Part shown: positions 21,716 through 33,700 of the stretch, piece after piece
Numbering within the stretch: position 1 is the stretch's first letter
Layout: each line of letters begins with the position of its first letter
Program-made: the position numbers and the translations under genes
Notes under the pieces: model-generated
Told to the model about the DNA's origin: nothing
The model's database searches: none
What the model saw: only the letters and a program-made list of their open reading frames with translations
Assembly (NCBI RefSeq): GCF_047675955.1
Contig: NC_132919.1
Location: 70,447,316-70,511,315 of the forward strand
Reading direction: 5' to 3'
Origin: Chlorocebus sabaeus
Taxonomy: Eukaryota > Chordata > Mammalia > Primates > Cercopithecidae
DNA length: 64,000 nt

Positions 21716-23307
21716 AAAATTCCTAATTTTAATGTTGAAGATAAGAATATTTTTGTAATAATTAACTAGATCAACTAAATACATTTTTTTCTAGCTGTGC
21801 TGAGGTATAATTGACAAATGAAAATTGTATATATTTCAGGAATACAAGGTGATGCTCTGACATATATATTCATTGTGAATAGCATATTCATTAGGTCACG
21901 TAGTTACCATTTCCTTTTTATTTTTGTGGTGTGAACATTTAAGATCTACCTTCTCAGTTAATTTCAGATATATGATAACGTGTTTTTAGCTATAGTCACA
22001 TTACTGTACATTAGACATGCTGAACTTACTCATCTTTCATAACTGATGCTAGTCAAGAGAATGTCCTAGCTTTCGTCTCCTTTACTTCACCCCTGAACGA
22101 TGATCACAGTAAGTGGCCGTTATCTCTTAGCCAAGTCTTCAGAGCATCTAGATTCACAGTCTCAGAAGTTGGCATCTGTCATGGAAATCCACATTGTTAG
22201 CTCATCAGAGGTATTTCCACCACTCCCATGCTGGTAGGAGGCCCCAAGAAGGTGACCCAGGTCCCCGACTTTTCAATTTCTCTCAGAGCCAGTATCAATC
22301 AATCCTTACATGAGTGAATGCTTATCTTACATCAGTTCAGGACCCGAAGCACCAACCTCTGTCTGTCATGATTTCTATGAAGGCACAAGTTCTACTTTGC
22401 TCCTTTCTTACCTTCTTCTGATTTCCCTGGAAACAAAAGTTTTTCGTTTCTTTAGATGCTTCATATTGGCCTCACAAAATGTGAAGGTTGTTTTATTCCC
22501 TCCTTGGCTCAGAGATTATGGATTGTGCCAAGTCGTACACGCCCAGTGTGTAGTTTCTCAGCTCTCTGCTTTGTTCCTAATTTTCCTCATAACATTTGAA
22601 GCAGGGGACAAATTGTCTTAATGTGGCATAATGTATGGTCTGTATTTTACAAGGAATAACTTTTCATTTACTTCATCAATAGGTCTTCAGAAGACCGAGG
22701 CTGCATAAAAATTTTATTTACATGATACTGAGTAAAAGTTTCTTCAGATGAGTCTCCCTCTCATGAGTCCACAATACATTCTCAAGCATTTTTTGTTGCA
22801 GATAAAGTGAATGAATGGCTGGTTGGAGACTGAGAAAACACAGTCCCTGCACTCAGGGCAGCCCTTAAATGCAGTTCCTGCTGCCATATCATGCACCTGT
22901 TCCTCATTGAGGTGTGGGAAATTATGCTGGTAATTTTTTGTGTGTGTTAACAAAAACGTTATCTGCAAATATGTGAGATTATTTCTCTCACTGTTAAATA
23001 AACTTAAGTGCAAGTCTTGCTAATGCTGACTTCCAATGTCATTTCGCTATGCTGAGAGTTAAATGTAAGTGCTCTCGGCCAGAAAGAGAGGACCTCACCT
23101 TGGACCAGAATCTGCCCTTTAGTAGTTACATAACATCACACATTAAATTGTTCTCAACTCAAAAAAAAAAAAAGGTAATAACAGATGATCGTCTGTTTTG
23201 AGAATCAAATTGGATAATAGCTATGGTATGTGATATATGTGTAAATCCCATATCAGAAATATTTTCAAATAAAACAAAACAGCATATGAGATGAGGATGG
23301 TTCAGAG

Positions 23308-23313
23308 TTTATT
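23308..23313 (-). promoter_or_regulatory. Poly(A) signal of KRTAP9 gene D
   Basis: AATAAA on the minus strand in the conserved 'agtttattcagaaacat', about 445 bases after the stop. Confidence 0.7.
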
Positions 23314-23757
23314 CAGAAACATAGCAAAGAATTTCTGCTACCAGGGACATAACTCAAAGTTATCATGAAAAAAGAAAAAAGGATACAAGAACCATGAGGA
23401 CGATATTGAAAAAAAAAAATATAATTGCAAAGTTTATCGATCAGTTGCAGAAACCTAAATTCCTTAGAAGCAGAGAATGAAACTCTTGACTTTCGAGTGA
23501 AAGCTGAGATCATGACTCCAAATTGAGAACACACGAAGCTGGCACATGATCCACAAGGTGGAAGGTAAAAGAGAATCAGGATGAAGTATTCTGCCCTATC
23601 TCAAGCAGATTCCCAAGATTTTAAACATGCAGATAATTCATAAAAATTTGGGTGAGAGCATGGTGGCTATTAGCAGCGAAGTAAATTAGTCCCCCAAAAG
23701 ATAAGTCAATTGAGCAGAAGGTTGTTGTGTGAGGACGGTGGTTCTCTAGGGACTTGA

Positions 23758-24294
23758 TCAACAGCAAGAAGGCTGGCAGCAGTTGGTCACACAGGTGGGC
23801 TGGAAGCAAGTGGTCCTGCAGCAGGTGGTCTCACAGCAGGCTGGGCGGCAGCAGGGCTGGCAGCAGCTGGATCCACAGCTCTGGTTTAGGCAACCAGGCA
23901 GGCAGACACATGTAGGGTGGTAGCAGGTTCTTCTGCAGTAGACAGGTGCACAGGAGCTGGTCTGGCCACAGCTGGACCCACAGCTGGTTTGGCCACAGCA
24001 GCTGGACCCACAGCAGGTGGGCTGGCAGCAGGGTGTGCTGCAGCAGGAAGGCTGACAGCAGCTGGTCACACAGGTGGGCTGACAGCAGCTGGTCACACAG
24101 GTGGGCTGGCAGCAGGTGTTTTGACAGCAAGTTGGGCGGCAGCAAGGTTGGCAGCAGCTGGACACACAGCAGGAGGGCTGGCAGCAGGGTGTGCTGCTGC
24201 AGGTGGTCACACAGGTGGGCTTCCAGCAGGTGGTCCTGCAGCAGGTGGTCCTGCAGCACGTAGGCTGGCAGCAAGAGGAGCAACAGTTGGTCAT
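23758..24294 (-). CDS. KRTAP9-like: Keratin-associated protein 9-like, unit D (178 aa)
   Basis: Intact single-exon KRTAP9 gene. It opens MTNCCSSCCQPTCCRTTCC, carries CVSSCCQPCCRPTCCQNTCC, two successive QPTCVTSCC repeats, CSTPCCQPTCCGSSCCGQTS, the CAPVYCRRTCYHPTC / CLPGCLNQSCGSSCC block, and ends CVTNCCQPSCC. The length is close to human KRTAP9-2 (174). It differs from copies A, B and E in the Ser-Cys at the start (CCSSCC) and the VTN near the end. A single extra G follows the ATG context on the 5' side (catgggtgtcag on plus against catggtgtcag elsewhere), which lies in the leader and does not change the frame. Hair cortex cross-linking protein by family. TATA box 78 bases upstream. Confidence 0.93.
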   Translation of the reverse strand: MTNCCSSCCQPTCCRTTCCRTTCWKPTCVTTCSSTPCCQPSCCVSSCCQPCCRPTCCQNTCCQPTCVTSCCQPTCVTSCCQPSCCSTPCCQPTCCGSSCCGQTSCGSSCGQTSSCAPVYCRRTCYHPTCVCLPGCLNQSCGSSCCQPCCRPACCETTCCRTTCFQPTCVTNCCQPSCC

Positions 24295-24371
24295 GGGTGT
24301 CAGGGGTGGAGGGTGGGCTTCTGTTCAGAGGTGAATTTCCCAGAATCTGATGACCCCTTGCAATCTGGACT

Positions 24372-24378
24372 TTTTATA
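24372..24378 (-). promoter_or_regulatory. TATA box of KRTAP9 gene D
   Basis: TATAAAA on the minus strand, 78 bases before the ATG. CCAAT at 24401-24405. Confidence 0.85.
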
Positions 24379-26254
24379 CACCTGGCCTCCAAAGTTTCCA
24401 CCAATCAGCAGGACTTTTCCTTGTTGCTGTTTACATTGTTTTCCACAATCCTTTTGGGATTGTCAAAGGGGAAGTTCTTTCTTAAAAGTTATGAATATGT
24501 TGAAAGTAAGGGTTTAATCTGTTTCTTAATTGTGAATTACTCATAGAAACTTCGTTTCAGATAGAAGGAAGCTCCTCTCATCATCGGCATCATTCCTGCT
24601 CTGACAATCCTCTGGTTATGTGATAGGTCCTGGTAATATGGGAGACTCACGTACTTCTCTCTGCCCAGCCTCACGGTTGGCTGAATGTGGTCTGAGAAGT
24701 GCCTGTGGGGACAAGTATGATGTAGATAAATTTATGGTGACAAAATGAATCCATTCCTGGGCCCAAGACTATTCACCCATCAAATTCTGATTGAAGACTA
24801 ATAGGTATCTCTCTGTGCAACCCACACCACCTGTGTCTTTCAGTTCTTTGAATGTCACTTGGGAAGAGGGTGTCTGGCAGAGTGTATTCCATGTGGCAGA
24901 GCAGATTGAGAGCAAGTGGATGCAGAGAATTCCACTGGGATTTAGAGAGCATAAAGCAATCTATCCCCTGGGGCGACCATTCGTTCTGACTTACCTGTGA
25001 GTGTGGTGATTACCAGGATGAGAATGTAGGACTTTCTATCACGTAACTGGTTGAGATTCAGACCCAACCAGCATGTGCTGTGGCTCTAGCCTTAAACCTA
25101 GTTACTAGCACAGTTAGCGTCATCTCTTCTCTCCATTTTTTAAAATGAAGAATTAGATGAGTTGAGATGATACTTGATATATCATGGAGTTCTAATATGT
25201 TTAAACCATTTTCTAGGTATACCATTCATTTGAGAAAAATGCAAATTATTAATTTCCAACTTGATATAATATTATATTGTAAATACATCTATGTCCCCAT
25301 TACCAGGTTAGGAAATAGAAATTAATCCCATTCTCTCCCAATTATATCCTCTTACTCTTTCTCAAAGACAACTAATCACTCTATCAAGTTGTAATCCAGT
25401 AGGTAACTTTTGGCTTTTTAAAGTTTTCATGTGAATAAAAAGTATAGTATTTGCTTCTCTATTTGTTTGTCACAATCAAAAGGAATCATTATCACCTAGT
25501 CATTTTGGACTCTTCCTGTCAGCAGAGCAGCAGACAGAGAAAGGAGTTACTATTTGGTGAGGGGTAATTATCCTTCAGCCATGTAGTATAGCAGAATGTA
25601 TTTATAGCTCAGGATACTTAGTAAGTATATTAACTTACTAGCACTGCCATGATAAATTACTGTAAACCAAGTGGCTTAAATTTATTTTTTCACAGTTCCA
25701 AAATTAAGGTGTTTGCAATGTTTTCATCTGAAGGCTGTGAGGAAAGTGTCTGTTTCAGGTCTCTCTCCTTGACTTGTTGATGTCTATCATTTCCATGTGT
25801 GTTTGACATAATTTTTCTACTATACGCATGCTGCCTCTGAATTTCCCCTTTCTATGCAGACATCAGTCATATTTAATCAGAGGACCAATTGTTTCCAATA
25901 TGACTTTCTCTTAACATGTAACATTTCAAATGCTTCTACTTGTGTGTGAATTTTGGTGGACACAAATTAACCCATAACACTGGCGAATCTCATAGAGTGT
26001 CCCATGCCCAATGATAACCACAAATGAGCAATCACAGTGGACAATGGTATAGTAACTAGAGGCTCAGACCCTTCAGGAAGGAAGTTCTGAGCTACTTCTT
26101 CATGTGGTTACCTAGACCAAGAAGTGCTGGCCAGGGATGAAAGGAGAATAGAACTGGTGGTAATTAATGGAGATTGTGAATCTCAGGTGCACTGTATTAC
26201 AGCAGCAGTAAGTGTTGCTATTTCACTGGTATTCATTTTATATCTTACTTCCTC

Positions 26255-26600
<346 letters not shown>

Positions 26601-27195
26601 TCTTCCTTCTTCTACAGCTTGTGGCTGTCCATCACATTTAAGTAGCAAAGATTTGACTTGAGTGGAGCTAATTGTGGATCGTAGACAAGTTTCCATGACT
26701 GCATCCATATATATTAGATCGTAGTGTGCTTGGACTAATTTCCATCTGTTAGACTCTGCATCACTGTGCCTAAGGGCTCTGTATTGCTGCTGTAAGAAGT
26801 CATGTCACCTGTGAAGGCAACACAGAGAAAAACACACAACCAATGATTCTGGAGAGCTGATGTATAAAGACTAGCTTCCTCATTCCTGAAGTAGAATAAT
26901 TCTAGCTGTGTGTTTTTTCATCATTTCTGATAGTTTTCCCTTAACTTAAGCTTTAGTTAGTCATTGTGATACTGACTTAATAGTGTACCGTTTTCTGTAT
27001 CACTTTCCCAGTCCCTACCAGTGTGATCTGCACTTCCCAATAAACTAGTTTCACTGGAACATTTTCCTCATAGTCTGTCTCTTCTGGGAGAAACTAATCT
27101 ATGACAATATACTAACTCTCTCAGCCTCGATTTTCTCATCTCTACAAAGGGAACGTTAATATCTATTTTGAAAGTTTGTTAAAGAATTAGTAATA

Positions 27196-27492
27196 GCTGG
27201 GTGCGGTGGCTCACGCCTGTAATCCAAGCACTTTGGGAGGCCTAGGTGGGCAGATCACAAGATCAGGAGATCGAGATCATCCTGGCTTACACGGTGAAAC
27301 CTCATCTGTACTAAAAATACATAAAATTAGCTGGGCGTGGTGGCAGGTGCCTGTAGTCCCACGTACTCAGGAGGCTGAGGCAGGAGAATGGCGTGAACCC
27401 TGGAGGCAGAGCTTGCAGTGAGCCGAGATCGCACCACTGCACTCCAGCCTGGGCAACAGAGCAAGACTATATCCCGCTCCCCGCTCCAAAAA
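27196..27492 (+). mobile_element. Alu element, unit E
   Basis: Forward Alu (gctgggtgcggtggctcacg to an A-rich tail) flanked by a 15-base duplication, aaagaattagtaata (27181-27195) and aaagaattaataata (27493-27507). Unit D has the empty site. It lies inside the MIR-like segment. Confidence 0.95.
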
Positions 27493-28303
27493 AAAGAATT
27501 AATAATAATGTACACAAAGCCTTTAGCCAATACCCATCCTATAGTAGGCAGCCCAGAATTAGTGTTTTTGTTCAGAAAATTTCTAATTTTAATGTTGAAG
27601 AATATTTTTGTAATAATTAACTAAATCAACTAAATACTTTTTCTAGCTGTATTGAGGTGTAATTAACAAATAAAAATTGTGTCTATTTCAGGTATGAAAG
27701 GTAAAGCTCTAATATATATATTCATTGGGAATAACATATGTATTAGCCCATGTAGTTACCATTTCCTTTTTATTTTTGTGGTGTGAACATTCAAGATCTA
27801 ACTTCTTGGCAAATTTCAGGTATATGATAAAGTGTTTATAACTATAGTGACATTACTGTACAGTAGATGTGCTGAACTGATTCATCTTTCATAACTGATG
27901 CTGGTCAAAGAGAATGTCCTAGTTTTCATCTCCGTTACTTCATCCCTGAACAATGATCACAGTAAGCGGCTGTTGTCTCTTAGCTAAGTCTTCAGAGCAT
28001 CTAGATTCACAGTCTCAGAAGTTGGCATCTGTCATGGAAATCTACTTTGCTAGCTCATCAGAGGTATTTCCACCACTCCCATGGTGGTAGGAGGTCCCAA
28101 GAAGGTGACCCAGGTCCCCAAACTTTATATTTCTCTCAGAGCCAATATCAATCAATCCTTCCATGAGTGAGTGCTTAACTTGCATCAATTCAGGACCAAA
28201 AGCACCAGCTTCTGTCTATCATGACTTCTATGAATGCACAAGTTCTACTTTGCTCCTTTCTTACATTCTTCTGATTTCCCTGGAAACACAGTTTTTAGTT
28301 TCT

Positions 28304-28587
28304 TGTTTTTTTCTTTCTTTTTTTTTCTTTTGAGACAGAATCTCGCTCTGTCAACCAGGCTGGAGTACAGTGGCACCATCTCGGCTCACTGCAAGCTCCG
28401 CCTCCCAGGTTCACACCATTCTCCTGTCTCAGTCTCCCGAGTAGTTGGGACTCCAGGCTCCTGCCACCACACCCCGCTAATTTTTTGGGTTTTTTTTTAG
28501 TAGAGACGAGGTTTCACCGTGTTAGCCAGGATGATCTCGATCTCCTGACCTCGTGATCTGCCTGCCTTGGCATCCCAAAGTGCTGGG
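28304..28587 (-). mobile_element. Alu element, 5' truncated, unit E
   Basis: Reversed Alu beginning with a T-rich tail and 'gagacagaatctcgctctgtcaacc', stopping early at 'cccaaagtgctggga'. It is flanked by an imperfect duplication (agtttttagtttctt / agttttcagtttctt). Absent from unit D. Confidence 0.92.
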
Positions 28588-29463
28588 AGTTTTCAGTTTC
28601 TTTAGATGCCTCATATTGGTCTTACAAAATGCAGAAGGTTATTTCATTCCCTTCCTTGGTTCAGAGATTATGGATTGTGTCAAGTCTTACATACCCATTG
28701 CATACTTTCTCAATTCCCAGCTTAATTCCTTACTTAATTTTCCTCATAACATTTCGATTAGGGGACAAATTGTCTTAACGTGGCATAAGGTATGGTCTGT
28801 ATTTTACAAGGAATAACTTAGTTTCATTTACTTTGTCATTAGGTATTCAGGAGACAGAGGCCATATAAGAATTTTATTTACATGATACTAAGATTGAGTC
28901 ACTTCAGATGAGACTCTCTCTCATGATGATATAATGAATTCTCAAGCATCTTTTCATTGCAGATGAATTGAATGATTGGCTGGTCAGAGGCTGAGATAAA
29001 AAGATCTCTGCATTCAGGGCAGCCATTAACTGCAGTCCCTGCTGCCATATTATGCAGCTGTTGCTCACTGAGGTGTGGGAAACTAAGTTGGAAATGAAGT
29101 TTGTGTGAACAAAAATGTTATCTGCAAATATAAGTGATTAATCCTCTCATTGTTAAAGAAACTCAAGTGCATGTCTTGCTAGTGTTGACTTCCAATGTCA
29201 TTTCTACTATATTGAGAGTTAAATGTAAGTGTCCTTGGCCAGAAAGAGAGGACCTCAGCTTGGATCAGAATCTGTCCTTTATTAGCTACATAACATCACA
29301 CATTAAATTTTTTTCAGGTGAAAAATGAAGGTAATAATAGATGACCATCTGTTTTGAGAATCAAATTGGATAATAATTATGGTATGTGATACGTATGTAA
29401 ATCCTATATCAGAAATGCTTTCAAATAAAACAAAACACCATATGAGATGAAGATGGTTCAGAG

Positions 29464-29469
29464 TTTATT
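29464..29469 (-). promoter_or_regulatory. Poly(A) signal of KRTAP9 gene E
   Basis: AATAAA on the minus strand in the conserved 'gagtttattcagaaacat', about 445 bases after the stop. Confidence 0.7.
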
Positions 29470-29912
29470 CAGAAACATATAGTTAAGAATCTCTGCTACC
29501 AGGAACACAACCCAGTTATCATGAAAAGAAGAAAGAAGGATAGAAGAACCATGAAGAGGATATTGAAAACAAATATATGATTGCAAAGATTATTGCTCAG
29601 TTGCAGAAGCCTAAATTCCTTAGAAGCAGAGAATGAAGCTCATGACTTTAGAGTCACAGCTGAGACCGTGACTCCAGATTGAGAGCACACGAAGCTGGCA
29701 CATGATCCACAAGGGGTAAGAAAAAAGAGAAACAGGATGAAGTATTCTGACATCCGTCTAGCAGATTCCAAGATTTTAAACATGCAGATAATCCATAAAA
29801 ATTTGGGTGAGAGCATGGTGGCTGTCAGCAGCAAAGTAAATTAGTCCCCCAAAAGATCAGTCAGTTGAGCAGAAAGTTGCTGTGTGAGGACGGTGGTTCT
29901 CTTGGGAGCTGA

Positions 29913-30407
29913 TCAGCAGCAAGAAGGCTGGCAGCAGCTGGACACACAGGTGGGCTGGAAGCAAGTGGTCCTGCAGCAGGTGGTCTCACAGCAGGCTGGG
30001 CGGCAGCAGGGCTGGCAGCAGCTGGATCCACAGCTCTGGTTTAGGCAACCAGGCAGGCAGACACATGTAGGGTGGTAGCAGGTTCTTCTGCAGTAGACAG
30101 GTGCACAGGAGCTGGTCTGGCCACAGCAGGACCCACAGCTGGTTTGGCCACAGCAGCTGGACCCACAGCAGGTGGGCTGGCAGCAGCTGGTCACACAGGT
30201 GGGCTGGCAGCAGGTGGTCCTACAGCAGGTGTTTTGACAGCAAGTTGGGCGGCAACAAGGCTGGCAACAGCTGGACACACAGCAGGAGGGCTGGCAGCAG
30301 GGTGTGCTGCTGCAGGTGGTCACACAGGTGGGCTTCCAGCAGGTGGTCCTGCAGCAGGTGGTCCGGCAGCACGTAGGCTGGCAGCAAGGGGAGCAACAGT
30401 GGGTCAT
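29913..30407 (-). CDS. KRTAP9-like: Keratin-associated protein 9-like, unit E (164 aa)
   Basis: Intact single-exon KRTAP9 gene and the copy at the array edge. It opens MTHCCSPCCQPTCCRTTCC; the His at position 3 matches my recollection of human KRTAP9-2 and the KRTAP9-1 copy at 59073, while A, B and D have Asn. The middle reads CCQNTCCRTTCCQPTCVTSC and then CCGSSCCGQTSCGSCCGQTS. The usual CAPVYCRRTCYHPTC / CLPGCLNQSCGSSCC block follows, and the end is CVSSCCQPSCC. It is a Cys-rich hair matrix protein by family. TATA box 77 bases upstream and CCAAT at 30513-30517. It most resembles human KRTAP9-2-type members, but conversion makes strict orthology uncertain. Confidence 0.93.
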   Translation of the reverse strand: MTHCCSPCCQPTCCRTTCCRTTCWKPTCVTTCSSTPCCQPSCCVSSCCQPCCRPTCCQNTCCRTTCCQPTCVTSCCQPTCCGSSCCGQTSCGSCCGQTSSCAPVYCRRTCYHPTCVCLPGCLNQSCGSSCCQPCCRPACCETTCCRTTCFQPTCVSSCCQPSCC

Positions 30408-30483
30408 GGTGTCAGGGGTGGACGGTGGGTTTCTATTCAGAGGTGAGTTTCCCAGAATCTGATGACCCCTTGCAATCTGGACC

Positions 30484-30490
30484 TTTTATA
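30484..30490 (-). promoter_or_regulatory. TATA box of KRTAP9 gene E
   Basis: TATAAAA on the minus strand, 77 bases before the ATG, with a CCAAT box at 30513-30517. Confidence 0.85.
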
Positions 30491-31331
30491 CACCTGGCCT
30501 CCAAAGTTTCCACCAATCAGCAGGACTTTTCCTTGTTGCTGTTTACATTGTTTTTCATACTCCCTTTGTGATCGTCAAAGGGGAAGTTGTTTCTGAAATC
30601 TTATGAATCTGTTGAAAGTAAGTGTTTAATCTGTTTGTTAATTAAGAATTACTCATAAAAACTTTGTTTCAGATAAAAGGAAATCAGTCTCATTATCAGC
30701 ATCATTCCTGCTCTGACCATCATCTGGTCATGTGATAGTTCCTGGTGATCCGGGAGGCAGATAGTTCTCTCTGCCCAGCCTCATGGTTGGCTGTATGTAG
30801 ACTGGGAAATGTCTGTGGGCAGTCGCGTGATGCTGATATATTCACAGTGATGCATTGAATCCATGCCCGGCCCCAAGCCTGTTCACGCACAAAAGTCTAA
30901 TTCAAGAGTAACAAGCATCTTTCTCGCTACAACCTACTCCCCCTGTGTCTTCCAGTTCTCTTAAACTCACTGGGGAAAGGGTGTTTGGCACAATGTGTTG
31001 CAAAATGCAGAGCTACACCAAAGCAGGTGGGTAGAAAAAGGAGTCCACTGGGATTCAGAAAGCATCAAATGGTTTCTGTGATGGTGTGGCCATTTATCCC
31101 GATTTGCCTGTGACTGAGAGGTTTACCAGCATGAGAATGTGGGACTCTGTGCGACATAAGTGCTCTAGATTCGGGCAAATCAAGCTGAGTTCTGGTCCTA
31201 GCTTGTTGATTCTAATACTTTTTGTATTTTGTGTGTTTTTTTATTTTGGTGTGACAGAAAATTGTACATGTGCAGTCATGACTCATAAAAAATAGTAATA
31301 GTTTTCTCCACTTTATAAGAGTATTTTCAAT

Positions 31332-31338
<7 letters not shown>

Positions 31339-31373
<35 letters not shown>
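31339..31373. repeat. Poly-T run next to unassigned sequence
   Basis: About 35 T in a row. The sequence to its right (31374-31500) is not Alu or L1 that I recognise. On the minus strand the run would be a poly(A) tail. Confidence 0.85.
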
Positions 31374-31375
<2 letters not shown>

Positions 31376-31659
31376 CCTTGTCCAGGCGTAGGCCCACCGG
31401 GACAATGTCTAATAGAATGGTGTAGTGTGTATCTTTTTTTATTCTTCGGATAGAAAGGAGAACTCTCAGTATTTCACAATTAATTACCATGCTTTCTGTC
31501 TTTTTTGTAGATTCATTTCATCATAGCAACAGGGCTTGTTCTATTCCTTATTTTCTGAGAGGTAGAAAACTGAAAATGTATTAAAATTTACAAAATCCTT
31601 TTTCTTTATAAGCTGAAATAATGTTATGATTATTCTACCTTTTCCAGTAAATGTTATTT

Positions 31660-31920
31660 TATTTTATGTTTTTTGAGACAGAGTCTTGTTTTGTCGCCCA
31701 GGCTGGAGTGCAGCGGCGCAATCTCGGCTCACTGTAGTCTCCACCTCCCGGGTTCAAGAGATTCTCTTGCCTCAGCCTCCCAAGTAGCTGAGACTACGGG
31801 CACACACCACCATGCCTGGTTAATTTTTGTATTTTTAATAGAGACAGGGTTTCACCACACTGGCCAGCAGATTGCCAACTCCTGACCTCAAGTGATCTAC
31901 CTGCCTCGGCTTCCCAAAGT
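31660..31920 (-). mobile_element. Alu element
   Basis: Reversed Alu from 'ttttgagacagagtcttg' to 'ggcttcccaaagtg'. The 5' part of the element is missing at the right end. Confidence 0.92.
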
Positions 31921-33110
31921 GTGTTATTTAAAAAGTTAATTAATATTCAAATGTTAGCTCAGTCTTGTATTTTTGAAAACAATTCATGTGGTTATGATCA
32001 TATGCATACGCTACTGGATTTTGCTTATTTATATTTTGTTTGGGATACTTACGATCATTGCATTCCAAAAATATATTCTCCCATTCTTACTCTATTTCCT
32101 CTACCTTCTCTAAAGAAATTCTGAATACAGCAAAATTCCTACCCTTCTGTGCCCAATTGGACCTTGATGTGACCCCCTGTATTGGTTTTTCTGGAGGCAA
32201 TTTCATGTCCCATGAGATACTCTAGCAGTTCTGTTGCAGAGTGTGGGCTGGGGTCAACAGTTCTCTTCAGCAGGGGGACTAGACTATCCCATGGGTCCCT
32301 TTCTGACACACACACCCCATGGGGGGAACTCCCAGGAGATACTTGTAGCCCAATTGTTGTCTTTCTTATCTCCTTTGACAGAAACAATGAAGTCTAGCCC
32401 AATTATCTGAAATCTATGCTTAGTCATTTCTACAACAGTACTATATTAATCTAGAGAACGTGAGTAAGGAGTTGTCTTTAATCTGCAACTCAAATTATAG
32501 GAGGAGGAAATTACATCAGGATATATAGGTATCAGTTAAATTCGTTGAGGAGAACCTGGGGGAAAGTGTGATTTGTGGATCTATCTATCTATCTATCTCT
32601 ACACTAGTCAGAACATATATCCAAAATCTATAAAACACTATGTAACACTGTAAACATATATCCAAAATCTATAAAACACTATGTAACACTGTGAACATAT
32701 ATCCAAAATCTATAAACATACAAAACATGAGAGCCCATGCAGCTCTCTAACAACAGGCCTATTGCACTGAGTTTTACATGTAGATTTTTGAAGAGAGTGC
32801 AAAGGAAACACTGAGTTTCCTGAGACTATAAGGAGACGTATATGACAGAATATCATAATCGGTTCTTAAATATTATGGCAGAAATGAATGAAGTGAAAGT
32901 TTACACTAACATGTAAGAAGTATCACTATTTAGGCCCTACAGAGAGATGGCTTTGGACAGAAAAATAAGAGATTGCCCTTGGAACTTCAAAGTTACACAA
33001 AAAGAAAAAGAGCAAAGTTATGCAAAGCCATCTTAAAAAGAATGAATGGCTTTGAGGCTAGCCAAATTTATTCTAGTCTGATAAGGATTTGAAACACGAA
33101 TATTTCTTAA
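31921..33110. other. Unassigned intergenic sequence
   Basis: AT-rich sequence without a recognised gene. It contains a short (CTAT)n microsatellite at about 32577-32598 and a three-copy minisatellite. Small open frames here show no family resemblance. Confidence 0.5.
32612..32716. repeat. Minisatellite, unit about 41 bases, 2.6 copies
   Basis: The phrases 'aacatatatccaaaatctat' and 'aaaacactatgtaacactgt' alternate, giving two full near-identical copies and a partial third. Confidence 0.9.
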
Positions 33111-33474
33111 ATGGGAATGGGGTATTCAAATTCTTCTCTCTGGGTATATATGTAGGAGTGAAATTGCCATGTCATAGGAAACACGTATAATCAGCATTAG
33201 TAGAAAGAAAAAAGCAGTGTTTCAACATTTTACAACCAGTAGTGACTCCTGCTTGACCCTAATATTGTGAACCTTCTGAATTGTACTGGTATGTATTTGT
33301 GCTTTAGATTTGCATTTATTTGATGACTAATGTCTATTAGGCATTGGTTGTTGCTCTTTCCTTTTTCATAAGATGCCTGTTCAAGTCTTCTACCCATACT
33401 TCTTCGTGGTTGTCAATTTCTTAGTGTTTTATAGATTTTGGATATATGTCCTGGCTAGTGTATAGATAGATAGG

Positions 33475-33522
<48 letters not shown>

Positions 33523-33700
33523 GTGGAGATCATTGTCTATAAACTTGTATAAGATATATATGTATCAGGAGTTTATCATTTATTGAATAGATATGTTATA
33601 AATATTTTATCACATGTTGTGTTGTATGTTTCCTTTTTGCTCTCTTTTTTTGGTTAAATTTTGTTTTTAATTTTTACCAAAACGTGAATCCTATTATGTG
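33110..33700 (-). mobile_element. Old L1 (L1M-type) fragment
   Basis: Degraded reversed ORF2/3' sequence: 'tgggtatatatgtaggagtgaaattgccatgtc', then 'gcctgttcaagtcttctacccat' and 'tagattttggatatatgtcc'. It is interrupted by the GATA microsatellite. Confidence 0.65.
33463..33520. repeat. (GATA)n microsatellite
   Basis: About 14 GATA repeats with one GGTA variant near the left end. Confidence 0.95.

Larger units (their letters stand above)
20002..25594. repeat. KRTAP9 tandem unit D (no later insertions seen)
   Basis: Cleanest copy of the unit, about 5.6 kb, without Alu or L1 interruption. It serves as the reference for the empty insertion sites of the other units. Confidence 0.85.
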
